In this document: piece after piece, positions 22,914 to 34,689 of the stretch
How positions within the stretch are numbered: position 1 is the stretch's first letter
Layout: each line of letters starts with the position of its first letter
Assembly (NCBI GenBank): GCA_963921425.1
Contig: OY992840.1
Location: 9,860,501-9,924,500 of the forward strand
Direction: 5' to 3'
DNA length: 64,000 nt
DNA from: Dryas octopetala
Taxonomy: Eukaryota > Streptophyta > Magnoliopsida > Rosales > Rosaceae
Made by a program: the position numbers and the translations under genes
Notes under the pieces: model-generated
Database searches by the model: none
Told to the model about the DNA's origin: nothing
What the model saw: only the letters and a program-made list of their open reading frames with translations

Positions 22914-25900
22914 ATGGACGAGGCGAAGCTGAACCAATTGAAGCATTTCGTCGAGCAGTGCAAGTCCGATCCCTCAGTTCTCAGCGATCCTTCGCTCTCC
23001 TTCTTCCGCGACTACCTCGAAAGGTAAAATCAATCCATCTCTCTTCGTTTCCGATTGCTTTTTTCAGAAACAGAAACCATTTCTGTATCTGTTGTTTTGC
23101 TCTGAAATCTCACAAAACGATTCGTTTCAGTCTCGGCGCTACGGTCCCTCCATCTGATTACAAGAACAGCGATTCCAAATCGGTACTCTCTCTCTCTCTC
23201 TCTGTCACTCTGTAATCTCTGTCTTTAATACTCTATCGACTTTGCGTTTTGATTGAGGAATTTTTGTGAGCGTAGAAGAGCTATGTGGTGGAGGAGAGCG
23301 ACGACGACATGGCGGACACTGAAGCTGCGCAAAGCCATGTCGAAGAAGAAGAAGAGGAGCCTGAGATAGTCGAATCTGATGTCGAGCTCGAGGGTGACAC
23401 TGTGGAGCCTGACAATGAACCTCCTCAGAAGGTTAGTTTCTATTTAATTTGAGTTTAGCTTTTTAGTTATTAGTAAGTGAGTTTTCACAATTTCTGTATA
23501 GTGATGGCTTTGATTTTTTTTTTTTTTTTTTATTGCAGATGGGAGATGCATCGACTGAGGTCACTGATGAGAACCGCGAGGCCTCTCAGGCGGCCAAATC
23601 GAAAGCTGTGGAGGCTATTTCAGAAGGTACAGTAAATTACTAGTTGTATAATGTGTGTTTGTTTGTGAATAGAGGGCATGCTTGAGGATTTGATGGATTT
23701 TTTTTTTGCAATGCAGGTAACTTGGAGGAAGCGATTGAGCATCTCACTGAGGCAATTTTGCTCAATCCTACATCGGCGATTATGTACGGCACAAGAGGTA
23801 AAAGTTTTCGGTTCTCCTAGATTTAGCTTTATTTATTTTGTTTGTTTGAATTTTTAAGTTAATGTCTTAGTGTTTGGTTGTGAATCCTGTTTTATTTGTT
23901 ACTTTTAACAGCTAGCGTGTACATCAAAATGAAAAAACCTAATGCCGCCATCCGTGATGCCAATGCTGCTTTGGAGGTTGTTGTCGTACCCCTTGTTTGT
24001 TTTATACAATGATATCTGTTGCTCCCCTGTAAATCTGACATTTCTTTATATATATGCTTTGTGTATACTTTGCTTGTTCACTGTGTTCATTCAACATAGC
24101 ATGTTGTTTAGCATCCACGTGTACTCTGCTTTGCTTATTACAAGGAGATGAAAGTGAAATAGGTTTTCTTAAGTCATATAATAGCATTGCAATTGTGCTT
24201 TTATGTATAATTCTGCATGCATGACGTGTGAGTTTTTAGCTTTTAGCTACTTGCGAGGTGTGGCATGACATTTGAGAAGGTGAATTCACGTTTTAATTTA
24301 AACTTGATCTCAGATCAATCCTGACTCTGCTAAAGGGTACAAGTCTCGTGGCATAGCACAAGCAATGCTTGGCCATTGGGAAGAGGCTGCAAAGGATCTT
24401 CACTTGGCATCAAAGCTGGATTATGATGAGGAAATAAATGCTGTACTTAAGAAGGTTTCTCTCTCACTTTCTTACTCTGGTGTATCGAGTAGTTGTAGTT
24501 TGTTGCTTCTCATAACTATGCATCTATTTATCCTGTATCATGTATAGATGAGCTTGTTGCTTCGCATAGTTTTTCCTTTATTCATCCTGTATTATGCAAT
24601 GCTCATGTATCTTATTGTGTCAATACCCAATCGACTGCCGGACATGCCTGATTTAGTAGAAAACTATCTTAATATTTTCTCAAGAGGTTTCGCATGTCCT
24701 TTATGAAAATAAGTAATGAGGTGTTTTTTCTTTCAGAAAACTTAATGAAACTGAGAATTGGCCAGCTTAGTGGTGGTTAACAGGGTTTTGGGCTTTATGT
24801 GTCACTGATTTTATTATGGAATTTGGGTTTTGAAAACTCGCAACACAAATATTATGCATATATTTTTCAACACGATCTTGAAAATGGATTATTGTAGGTT
24901 AACTCTCCAAAGTCCAAACACTCCATGTTATTAAAGTGTGGCTTATGGTTATAGATGAGTATCTCACATGGCATTGTAATGGAAAAAGAAGGAAGGAAAA
25001 AAGAAAAAAGAAAACTAAGACAAGCAAGGAAGACTGTGTAGCTCAGATGTTGGCTTACTGCAACTCTTGGACTATGGCATGTTTATATAATATAGGATTT
25101 GTTTTGCTGTCTGATTGCAACTCCTGTACTTTGTAGGTTGAACCTAATGTACACAGGATTGAGGAACACCGTCGCAAGTATGACAGGCTTCGAAAAGAAA
25201 GAGAGGATAAAAAGATTGAACGCGAGAGACGACGTCGCCGTGCTGAAGCTCAGGTAAATGTCTTTTAAGTTCATTCCATTAAAGAAAATTGTGCCATCTT
25301 GTTTGTCTGATTGAGATATTTGGTGTGCTCTTTTCAAGGCTGCATATGAGAAGGCTAAGAAGGAAGAGCAGTCATCTTCTAGTAGAAAACCTGGAGGCAT
25401 GCCTGGTGGCTTTCCAGGTGGCATGCCAGGAGGCTTTCCAGGAGGAATGCCTGGAGGCTTTCCAGGAGGTATGCCTGGAGGCTTCCCAGGAGCAGGAGGA
25501 ATGCCTGGTGGCTTCCCAGGAGCAGGAGGAATGCCTGGTGGCTTCCCAGGAGCAGGAGGTGCGCCTGGAGGCTTCCCTGGAGCAGGAGGTGCGCCTGGAG
25601 GGGTGCCTGGAAATGTTGATTTCAGTAAAATATTGAATGTAAGCATGTCTGGTCTCGATACAATTTAAATGTCAAATATGTTCCTAAAATAGTGATTATG
25701 CTTTTTTGATTTTGTGGTATATATGAGGCTATTTAATAATTTTAATTTTAAGCCAAGGCACAGAATGGTATTATCAGTAATGGATTTTGGATCTGGATCC
25801 TCTCCTTTTCTATCATTTTTTTCTCAAATCATCCACTCAAGCTCATTTAAACAAAATTTGATGGTTGATTTTTCTTGATTGAGTTCTTGACTGTATGGTG

Positions 25901-28034
25901 GATCTCTTAAATAGCAGTTTTTTTTTTTTTTTTTTTTTCAAAACCTAGAGTTGTAATGGTTGAGATTTCAACTAGAGGAAGGAGAGAAAAGGAGGGAGAC
26001 AAAGAAAGGACTGGATTGTCCTCCATGGAATTTTTCTGTGCTGCATATATTCTTTCTCCTCTTCTCTGTGTTACATTGCATAATGAGTTCTGACTAGAAA
26101 TGCAATTTTCACATTTAACTTGTCTTTGTTGGCAATTTGTGTAGGACCCTGAACTGATGGCTGCATTTAGTGATCCAGAAGTCATGGCTGCTCTTCAAGA
26201 TGGTATTGTCTTTATTCTTATACTTTTTATTTTTCAAGTTGATCATTTCTTCCCTATGTATCTTTCTTGGCCAATTATCAACTTTTTTAACTTTAAAATC
26301 CTAGCTCTGTGAATCGTATGGGTGATTATGTTAAAGCATCGGAACGTGTATTGTGTTTTGGTTGTGCTTCTAACATATTTTATCTACCTGTACTTATATG
26401 CAACAACTTTCATAGTATTAAGGCTTAAAAACCTAGCTTGCGTGCCAAATTCAACCATTTTTGTATTGATAGACTTATGTTTAAAGGTTGAATAATGTTG
26501 GGGAACAAATGTCTGTAATATTCATTTCCCAACTTTTTCATCTTTTCAAAACTTAATATACTTATCTTGAAGGGTATGGAGGAGGAAGGAGAGAACTTAA
26601 AAAAGATTCTTAAAGGATGCACATATGCTTTATAGTAAAGGTGAAAAGTTGTAAAAAAAGTAAAAGGTGGAAAATTGTAAACAAAGTAAAAGGTGAAAAA
26701 TGTGAATGTTATTTGAACAAAGTTCTAAATATGGGTGATGAATTAGTAATATAGGACCATATGAGGGATAGGCTTCCTACAACATGAAATAGGCTTCCTA
26801 GTATGTTGCTTATGGTGGGTAGGCTCAAACGATGAAGCTACTTGGAATAAGCAAATGTGTAGTAATATTGTCTGATTGAAGCTACTTGGAAAAGAGGAAC
26901 AGAGAATCTTATTTAGAGTTTTATTCATGTTTGCTACACTTAACTTACTGATTGTCAAGAATATTAAAATACTGATTGTAAACATAAAATGGAAAATTAA
27001 AAATACTGATTGTTAAGAAAGACCAGAAGGTTGAAATGTAATGAAAGGGAAGGGAGTGGGTTGGTTGAGAGAAGCAAGATAGGGTGAAAGTATGAAAACC
27101 AATTGGAAGTGGGGTGGGGTACAATTACTATACCATTCTTGGTTCTTAATCCTATTATCAAAGCCGCTTAAAAATAGTTGGGGTATATTGGACATTTCAT
27201 GTATGTCCAGAAACAAAGAGAGTTTCATTAATAATATAGACAATTTTCTTTTATATTCTTTATTAGATTTTTTTCTTGATATTCATTAAGGGTCCTATAG
27301 ATATATTAATGTACATTTAAGTGTGATAGTCTCTTTTTCCATTGAATACTAAGTTCTTAGTTAAGCTGATTTTAACTTTGCTCTGTTGAATCCTTGCAAT
27401 TCATATCTTCTGATATGTTTGGAGATTGAGCGTCTGACTCTTTCATCTGGTTGCTCTCCTTGCTAGTTGTGACCTTATTGTTTTATAGTTGTGCTCCCCC
27501 TGTTTTTTTTTTAGTATTTCTCTGACTTATTTTGTTTGGAAACATTATGGACCTAGCCCAAGTCACAGACTTGAAAATGATGTTCATTCTAAAATGAAAT
27601 CGAATATGAAATTTAAATTTTCCAGACTTTTCATTTAGGAGTTTGGTTTTGAAAGCTAAATGCTAGAATGTACAGTCATACTTGTACAAGTAAAAAATTG
27701 GAAGACTGTCATGCCAGAGATGGGCATGCTAGGTGTAATAAGGTATAGAGAATGGATGAGGGACGAAAAGTATTACACTGTTATCCAACATGTGGTCTCT
27801 GTATCTGTGCTCTTTTACTCAAATCCTATTCACATCATTGGGTTTTTGGTAAATTTTTCTTTTTCAGAATACTAGTAATTTCATAGATTTAGGAGTTTGG
27901 TATATGCCTGATTGTAATTGGCTGATAATTTTGCAGTAATGAAGAACCCTGCTAATCTAGCAAAGCATCAAGCGAATCCCAAGGTGGCTCCTATAATTGC
28001 AAAGATGATGGGCAAATTTGGAGGACCGAAGTGA
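22914..28034 (+). CDS. HIP1: Hsc70-interacting protein (HIP/FAM10 family co-chaperone)
   Basis: Eleven exons keep one frame of 421 residues: 22914-23023, 23131-23182, 23276-23431, 23539-23626, 23717-23797, 23912-23976, 24314-24454, 25137-25253, 25339-25638, 26145-26202, 27937-28034. Domain order: N-terminal HIP dimerisation segment ([19 protein letters not shown]; residues 1-45), acidic linker rich in EEEEE and DDD (55-115), three TPR units (about 118-231; [18 protein letters not shown]), a charged helix (232-270), GGMPGGFP repeats (about 287-357), and a C-terminal STI1/DP domain starting [17 protein letters not shown] and ending KFGGPK. HIP binds and stabilises ADP-Hsp70 in the cytosol. Length and layout match plant At4g22670-type proteins. 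Intron 10 is 1.7 kb. No defects seen. Confidence 0.95.
25387..25611 (+). repeat. Coding minisatellite for the HIP GGMP repeats
   Basis: Repeated 24-30 base units of GGAGGCATGCCTGGTGGCTT type encode GGMPGGFP and [10 protein letters not shown], with later units changed to [10 protein letters not shown]. The units lie inside exon 9 and keep the frame. Such repeats expand and contract easily. Confidence 0.9.
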
Positions 28035-31000
28035 AAGTTTCCAAGTTGTCACTGATGTTGTGGGAGAGGAACTTTTAATACTTGAGATAGTGTTTTTGAC
28101 ATTGTGCCATACGAGAGATGGTTTGATGCGCCATAGACTGATAAAATTGTGTAGCTCTTTTACTCTTTCTTTTACAGCAACTCTCATAGTTAACTCATGG
28201 ACCGTGTTTGACCACCTATAATTTCCTTGGGGAAATTTGATCATATATACTCAAGTGTTGAAAAGGTATTCAGGTTCATCTTTTGTCAAGATTATTACTG
28301 GAGGCTTCATCTCATAGATTTGAGTTACAATTCCTAGATTTTAAGCATGCTAAGACTAGTTAAAAAAACAAGTGGTTTCAGCTCCACTTCATTTCCAATA
28401 TTATATATTCAGCCAGGTTCTGTAAAAGGTCAACTAAGAGGTTGATGTTGGTCATCTGTTAAGGTATTGATCAAACTGCTATTCTAATAATAATGTACAC
28501 TACTTTCTACCTCTAGTTGGGGTCAGATTTGGCTATGGTCACGGGACTGGTGTTGGAAGTCATGGTCGGTATGGTGGTCATGGTTGGTGCATGGTGACGG
28601 TGCGCGGTGGTTATAGTATCCCAACTAAGATTTTAAGAGTTGTAGATTTTATAGATTTCATAGAATCTATTAAAATTCAAAGAGAATTGGCTCAATTCTT
28701 ATGGCTTTTATTATGTAAATAAAATTTATTATTTAATGAAATTTATGAGTTTTTTAGGACACAGAGATTTCTAAGATATTTATTAAAATTTGAGTTAGGA
28801 ATAATTTTTATGAAATCTATTAAAATTTTAATTAAGAATATTTAGATTTTGTTGGACTTTTAAAATTCATTAAAATTTTAGATTGGGGATAGCCTTTTTA
28901 GTTTTTCATTTCTACGTTCTCCGCCATAAGTTTTTATGGGATGAATGTATATATTTTAGGCGTGTATTTGTCCAATTAAAGTTTTTCTTTGGTATTTGGT
29001 TGCTTATAATTTGTTGGGAAAGTGACTTGAGTCTTCCGTCTTCAGCACAAATGACCCATCATCATCTTTGCTTAGAAATAACAACGTGCAGTACAAAAAA
29101 CTTTGTTTCTACATGATTCAACGTCTCGTAGGTGAGCTATCTAGCTCACATTTGGGTTGCCACCACTTTCCCAAGAATCACAGTTGTACTGTAAGGCTAC
29201 AAAACGTATAATCATAATATAATAATAAATAGTTTATTTTACTGCAAATTTTGTGCGCTCTAAAACATAAATTTATATAATCCACCCACCAAAGAAAAGA
29301 ACAAGAAAGGTTGATCAATACCAATCTAGAGTATAAAGTCAATTTCCAACATTCTCTTTGTTATTTGATTTAGTCCCCTATTTCCATTTATATATATAGT
29401 AGTTAAATACATGCATGCATACATGCATATAGTTTATAAATCAAGTTTTGTATTTTTGTACCTCCCACCAAGTTAGATGTACCTTAGATAGTTAGATGTG
29501 CTACATCTAAGACCAAAACGACGAATATTTGAGCTCCATCAAATAAATCAAAAACTTTCTATCTTCAGAATGTCTTTATGTCTTGTCAGACTCGTTTAGA
29601 CCATCGATTAGTCAATTACTGTGGGTTGATGATTGATTGATTGTTAACTCCTACAGATAATCTTTTCCTCGATTAATTGCCTAACTGTTTCAATTGTGTG
29701 AGTAATTTCTCTTCTCTTAAACTTCAATTGGTGTAAAGTTTTTAAAATTTATTGACTTTGGTAAAGTTGATGAATTTTTAATGACTTTCATAAACTCCAG
29801 GTAAAATTTGACAGAATTCTATTTAGAGTTTTCTTGACTTTTCTTATAGATTTTGAAGGATTTTTATAGACTTATAATAATTTTGATATAATTTTTTATT
29901 ATTTATTTTAAGATTTTTCCAATATATTTTTTATTTTTTTGTCCTCCGTGATTGAGTGGAATGGGGATGAGTTTCAAGACCGAGATGCATGTGTTATAAA
30001 TTGTCCTAATATTACAAACAATATAAAAATTTGGGACTAAAATTGTAAGGACCAAAATTATTTTGTTCCATAATTTATTATAAGTGTTCTGAATTTTATG
30101 TTTTTATGTTGTTAGACTGTCAAATATTGTGTTTTAACGAGTTGTTGAAATTTGTCTAATTGAATTGACAGGTTGAGAACATTATATGATGTGGTGGTAA
30201 CATTATTTCTCAAATTATGAATATATATAATTTTGTGATTTTGTTGAGTACTTAAAGACTGTGAAGTGGTTGGTTTGAATATCTTGTTGTTACATTGCAT
30301 TGTGGCAACACTATTGGTTCCAAATCAGGATGAGGAGTCAATTAATATAAGAGAAAAAGAAAATTAATATAAGAGGATATAGTAATTAGAAAAAAATAAA
30401 TTAAGAGGTGGGTGAAGAAATAAGATTAAGGGATTTAGCATCACTCTTTAAAAAAAAATACCACTTTTTTAATAGCTTTTTAATATTTGAAATCTTTTGA
30501 AATTTGAAAGGGAAATGCTGGAGAATTATTGACTTTGATATAACATAATTTACACTACAAATCCATGAAAGTCTTTTAAAGTCTATCATTTAATAAAGTC
30601 AATGACTTTTTGGATATCATGTCACTTTTATAGACTCTCTAAAAGTCTTAATTGAATACTATAGACTTTTTAAAAGTCTTAATTGAATACTAACAGATTT
30701 TTATAAACTCTTTAAAAATTTTGATTGAATACCACCATACTTTTTAATTTCACCAAAGTCATTTAAAATCATAATTGAATACACCCCCTTAGTGTCTGAA
30801 AAACTAAAACCAATCTTCCACAAGCTTCTAGGATTCTAGCTCTTGGTTTTTTAGTTTATTTTTCACTTATGTTAATTTTTTCTTAATGACGATTGCATTA
30901 CTTGCTAATTACATAATTAGGTGAGCTCTCGTTGAATTATTACTTTTTTTTCTAGTAAGTTGCACAATTCATAATAGTGGATAATACAATAATTAGAGGA

Positions 31001-31608
31001 AAATAGTTAAATCACTACATATATGGATTTCAATTAAGTAGTTCACGAGTCACTTTAAGATGCTTTGAATGGTGTTGACAAAATTATGCTCTTTCGATGC
31101 TCATGTCAATATAGTGGGATGATAGATGCGACATTATATATATATATATATATATATTAAATTTCTGGTTTTTTTTAAATAAACATAATATTTGTTTATA
31201 ACGTAAAATTATGTTTGAATATATTCACAAGTTGATATGATCATAAAATGCTAGATATCTAACAAGTAAAATAATAATTAAACACTTAAGTATTTTTAGT
31301 GTGTTAGATTATTACTCATATAATGCTTAAGATACTCATTCACACAAAAACCGGTTTTTGTGTCCTTTTTCTCTTGTTCTTTATCTATTTGGAATTGATC
31401 ATCTTTGCACGCGCTTATAAAATTTCATACACTCCTACATTTTTTAGGCATTGCTATATTTAATTAACCTTTTTTTTTTTTAAGGACTTGCTCTCATTTT
31501 TTTTTGTTTAATAGTACCCGATTTACCTCCCAAAAATCTAGAAAAAGATTTACATTCAATGGGGCATCTGTCTCAACTCTCAAGATGCAATTAAAGATGA
31601 CAATATAG
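28035..31608. other. AT-rich gene-free stretch with MITE-like sequence
   Basis: The HIP 3' UTR probably occupies the first few hundred bases. Bases 30528-30790 contain repeated AAAGTCTTAATTGAATAC phrases and end with GAATACACCCCC, resembling one end of a common plant MITE whose tip reads GGGGGTGTATTCAATT on the minus strand. No genes supported. A TA microsatellite lies at 31135-31158. Confidence 0.4.
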
Positions 31609-31988
31609 CATGGGGTGTATGTATAATTATTGAAATCTCATGGGGTGTATGTAAAAAAAGATAAACTTCAGGGAGTGTAAGTGTAATTAACTCAATAAAG
31701 TATTAAAAATAATTAGTGGATATTAGTTAATTTGGTCAATTGCAATGGCTATCTTCAAGTGCTGAAGATCGACTTTCCTTAGTTTAGATTGGACTCGACA
31801 ATTTTTAAGAACCACCATTGATTCCTAAGACTCCTCCCACAATTTAAGCCATTGCAATTGACCAAATTAACTAATATCCACTAATTATTTTTAATACTTT
31901 ATTGAGTTAATTACACTTACACTCCCTGAAGTTTATCTTTTTTTACATACACCCCATGAGATTTCAATAATTATACATACACCCCATG
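31609..31988. repeat. Perfect 142-bp inverted repeat with 96-bp spacer
   Basis: Left arm 31609-31750 and right arm 31847-31988 are exact reverse complements by eye, from CATGGGGTGTATGTAT to GCAATGGCT. The spacer is 31751-31846. A third, diverged copy of the outer arm motif lies at about 32155-32270 in the same orientation as the left arm. RNA across it would form a long perfect hairpin. Confidence 0.85.
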
Positions 31989-33396
31989 AAGTTTCAAAAC
32001 TGTTGCATATAATTCCCTATATGAGATGAAAAATGATGAGAAATTATGCAAAAAAACATACTAAGGGGTGAAATGACCTAATAAGATTAGTTAAGGTGTA
32101 AGGTCCAACCTCGATACAAATATTTTATTTTTTGTTTATTTTTTTTTCTCTTGTAGGGGATTATATGCAATAGTTTTGAAACTTCAAGAGGTGTATGTAT
32201 AATTTTTGAAACCCCAGAGGGTATATGTAAAAAAACGATAAACTTCAGAAGATACAAGTATAATTAACTCATACTTTAACTGTCTCACAATTTTAGAAAA
32301 AGATTCTCACTATAGAGTACTTAATTATATCCAGATGCATACACAATAATTATTGAAGAATCACTGTTGGGCTAATATCATGAGAATTAATATGTGAAGA
32401 TAATACACCAACGCCGATCAATTACATACAATAATTTTTCTCACTCTCCTAAAGCAGGTAATAAATCGATATATATATATATATATATCCTATTAACCAT
32501 TAGATTTCCATCCAACAACTCAAAACATGGTAACTAAATAATATTAACTAGTTCAGTCCAAAAATATTAGCTGATAAGTTTGTTACTTGGGGTTGAACTT
32601 GTTAAGAGTGAGAATTGAGGAAATAAAGTTTTGTATAACAAAATATAAGGTAGTGGCCGGCTTCTGTACCCATTGTTAATTAATTTTGGATTCTATACAC
32701 TAATTTTTAATTTGATCGTATCAGAGTTAATAATAAAATAAATATCTAAAGTGAAACATTTATAATTCCAAAAAATCAAGAAGAAAATTAAATGAACAAA
32801 AACTAGACATGTATCACATGCAGTATATATCAAATTAATATATGTTGCTTAATTTTGTTGTTCATGCGCTGTACTATTATTGTCCGTTTTTTATTTATTT
32901 TTATTTACACTTGAGTTCCACGTGGATAACTGCGTTTGATCTATATAAACAACTTTCTGCTTTCTTTGTGTGGTCTGCATAGGTAGCTAAATTCTAGATG
33001 ATGCAGTGGGAGGACCAATTATGTGGAATACAATATATATGGAAGGAAGTGTGATATATATGTGAACATGTTTTGGATTATGGTCCTTGAGGTGATCATG
33101 AACTCTCAACTGCTACAGTAACGTACTACTGTATATTAATGCATATATGGCTCTGCTTAAACCACACCCTCCTCCACTTACAAGCAAGTAATTAATATGT
33201 TGTCGCTAATTTGTGATCGAATACATGCACAGTGCTTTCAATAAACATCAATGATTAAATGATTAAATTATTTTTTATTAATTTGTCTAATATGTTTAGA
33301 AATGATTGTTGAATAGAATATTATTGAAAGATGAAGGTACGTACAATTCGAATTATCAGACAATGTGTATTCTTGAATATGAAACTGTTGATTCTA

Positions 33397-33433
<37 letters not shown>
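31989..33433. other. AT-rich gene-free stretch
   Basis: Contains the diverged arm copy noted near 32155-32270 and TA microsatellites at about 32469-32488 and 33399-33433. No genes seen. Confidence 0.45.
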
Positions 33434-33437
<4 letters not shown>

Positions 33438-33839
33438 CCCTTCCAATAAGGGATCCCTCATTTAGTGTTAAATGAGGGATCACCCTGTGTGGCCCACACA
33501 GGTCGTTTTGTGTTAATCCGAACCGTCCATTTTTTACATCTTCATTGATAGATCATCTTTGCAAAAAATCAGCCAAATCGGAAATCGTTTACCCGTTTGT
33601 TTAAGCGGTCAAAGTTTAAAACAAATGGACGAACAACAAATTCCTCTATAAACACCTAAACTTTAACCGCTTAATCTAACGGGTAAACGATTTCCGATTT
33701 GGCTGATTTTTTGCAGGGATGATCTATCAATGAAGATGCAAAAAATGGTCGGTTCGGATTAACACAAAACAACTCGTGTGTGCCTCACAAGGTGATCCCT
33801 CATTTAACACTAAATGAGGGATCCCTTATTGGAAGGGCC

Positions 33840-33841
<2 letters not shown>
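33434..33841. mobile_element. TA-microsatellite MITE, copy A
   Basis: Ends AGGGCCCTTCCAATAAGGGA and its inverse. Subterminal ATTTAGTGTTAAATGAGGG and the core CCGAACCGTCCATTTTTT and AAATCGGAAATCGTTTAC recur in copies B-D. Flanked on both sides by TA repeats. Noncoding, about 408 bp. Confidence 0.85.
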
Positions 33842-33874
<33 letters not shown>

Positions 33875-33875
33875 C

Positions 33876-34282
33876 AGGCCCTTCCAATAAGGAATTCCTC
33901 ATTTAGTGTTAAATGAGATATCACCCTGTGTGGCCCATACCGGTTGTTTTGTGTTAATCCGAACCGTCCATTTTTTACATCTCCATTGATGGATCATCCC
34001 TGCAAAAACTCAAGCAAATCGAAAATCGTTTACCCGTTCGTTTAAGCAGTCAAAGTTTAAAACAAATGGACGAACAACAAGTTCCTTTATGAGCACCTAA
34101 ACTTTGACCGCTTAATCGAACGGGTAAAGGATTTCCGATTTGGCTGATTTTTTGCAGGGATAATCTATCAATGGAGATATAAAAAATGGACGGTTCAGAT
34201 TTACACAAAACGACCCGTGTGGGCCCCACAAGGTGATCCTTCATTTAACACTAAATGAGGGATCCCTTATTGGAAGGGCCCT
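33876..34282. mobile_element. TA-microsatellite MITE, copy B
   Basis: About 407 bp, the same family and orientation as copy A, separated from it only by a TA run. Ends AGGCCCTTCCAATAAGG and CCTTATTGGAAGGGCCCT. Confidence 0.85.
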
Positions 34283-34292
34283 CTATATACAA

Positions 34293-34689
34293 GAATACTC
34301 TAAAACTAACTAGTTAGTAAGTTAATATAAAGCTAACCACCATGTTGGGCCCACCGTATAATGTAATCTCAAAATCCGAATCGTCTATTTTTTAGGCCAT
34401 ACTTCAAAGATCATCTTGTAAAAAATCTCCAAAATCAGAAATCATTTAGTCATTTGATTATAACAACAATTATTTATATGCTTTTATCAAAAACACTAAT
34501 TGTCTATTTATTTGATCTCAATTAGATGACCATATGATTTCTGATTTAATTGATTTTTTTGTAATGATGATCTTTGAAGTATGATCTAAATAATTGACGG
34601 TTCGGATTATGAGATTAATTATGTGGTGGTCCCAAAAGCATGGTTAGTTTCATATTAACTTGCTAACCAGTTAATTTTAGAGCACTCAT
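34293..34689. mobile_element. Related MITE, element E with diverged ends
   Basis: Ends read ACTCTAAAACTAACTAGTTA and the inverse of GCTCTAAAATTAACTGGTTA. The inside still carries the CCGAATCGTCTATTTTTT, GATCATC and AAATCAGAAATCATTTA core of copies A-D, so it is a relative whose termini have diverged. TA repeats follow on the right. Confidence 0.7.

Noticed and set aside
25083-25646. Minus-strand proline-rich frame (GKPPG repeats)
   Set aside because: It is the antisense shadow of the HIP GGMP repeat exon.
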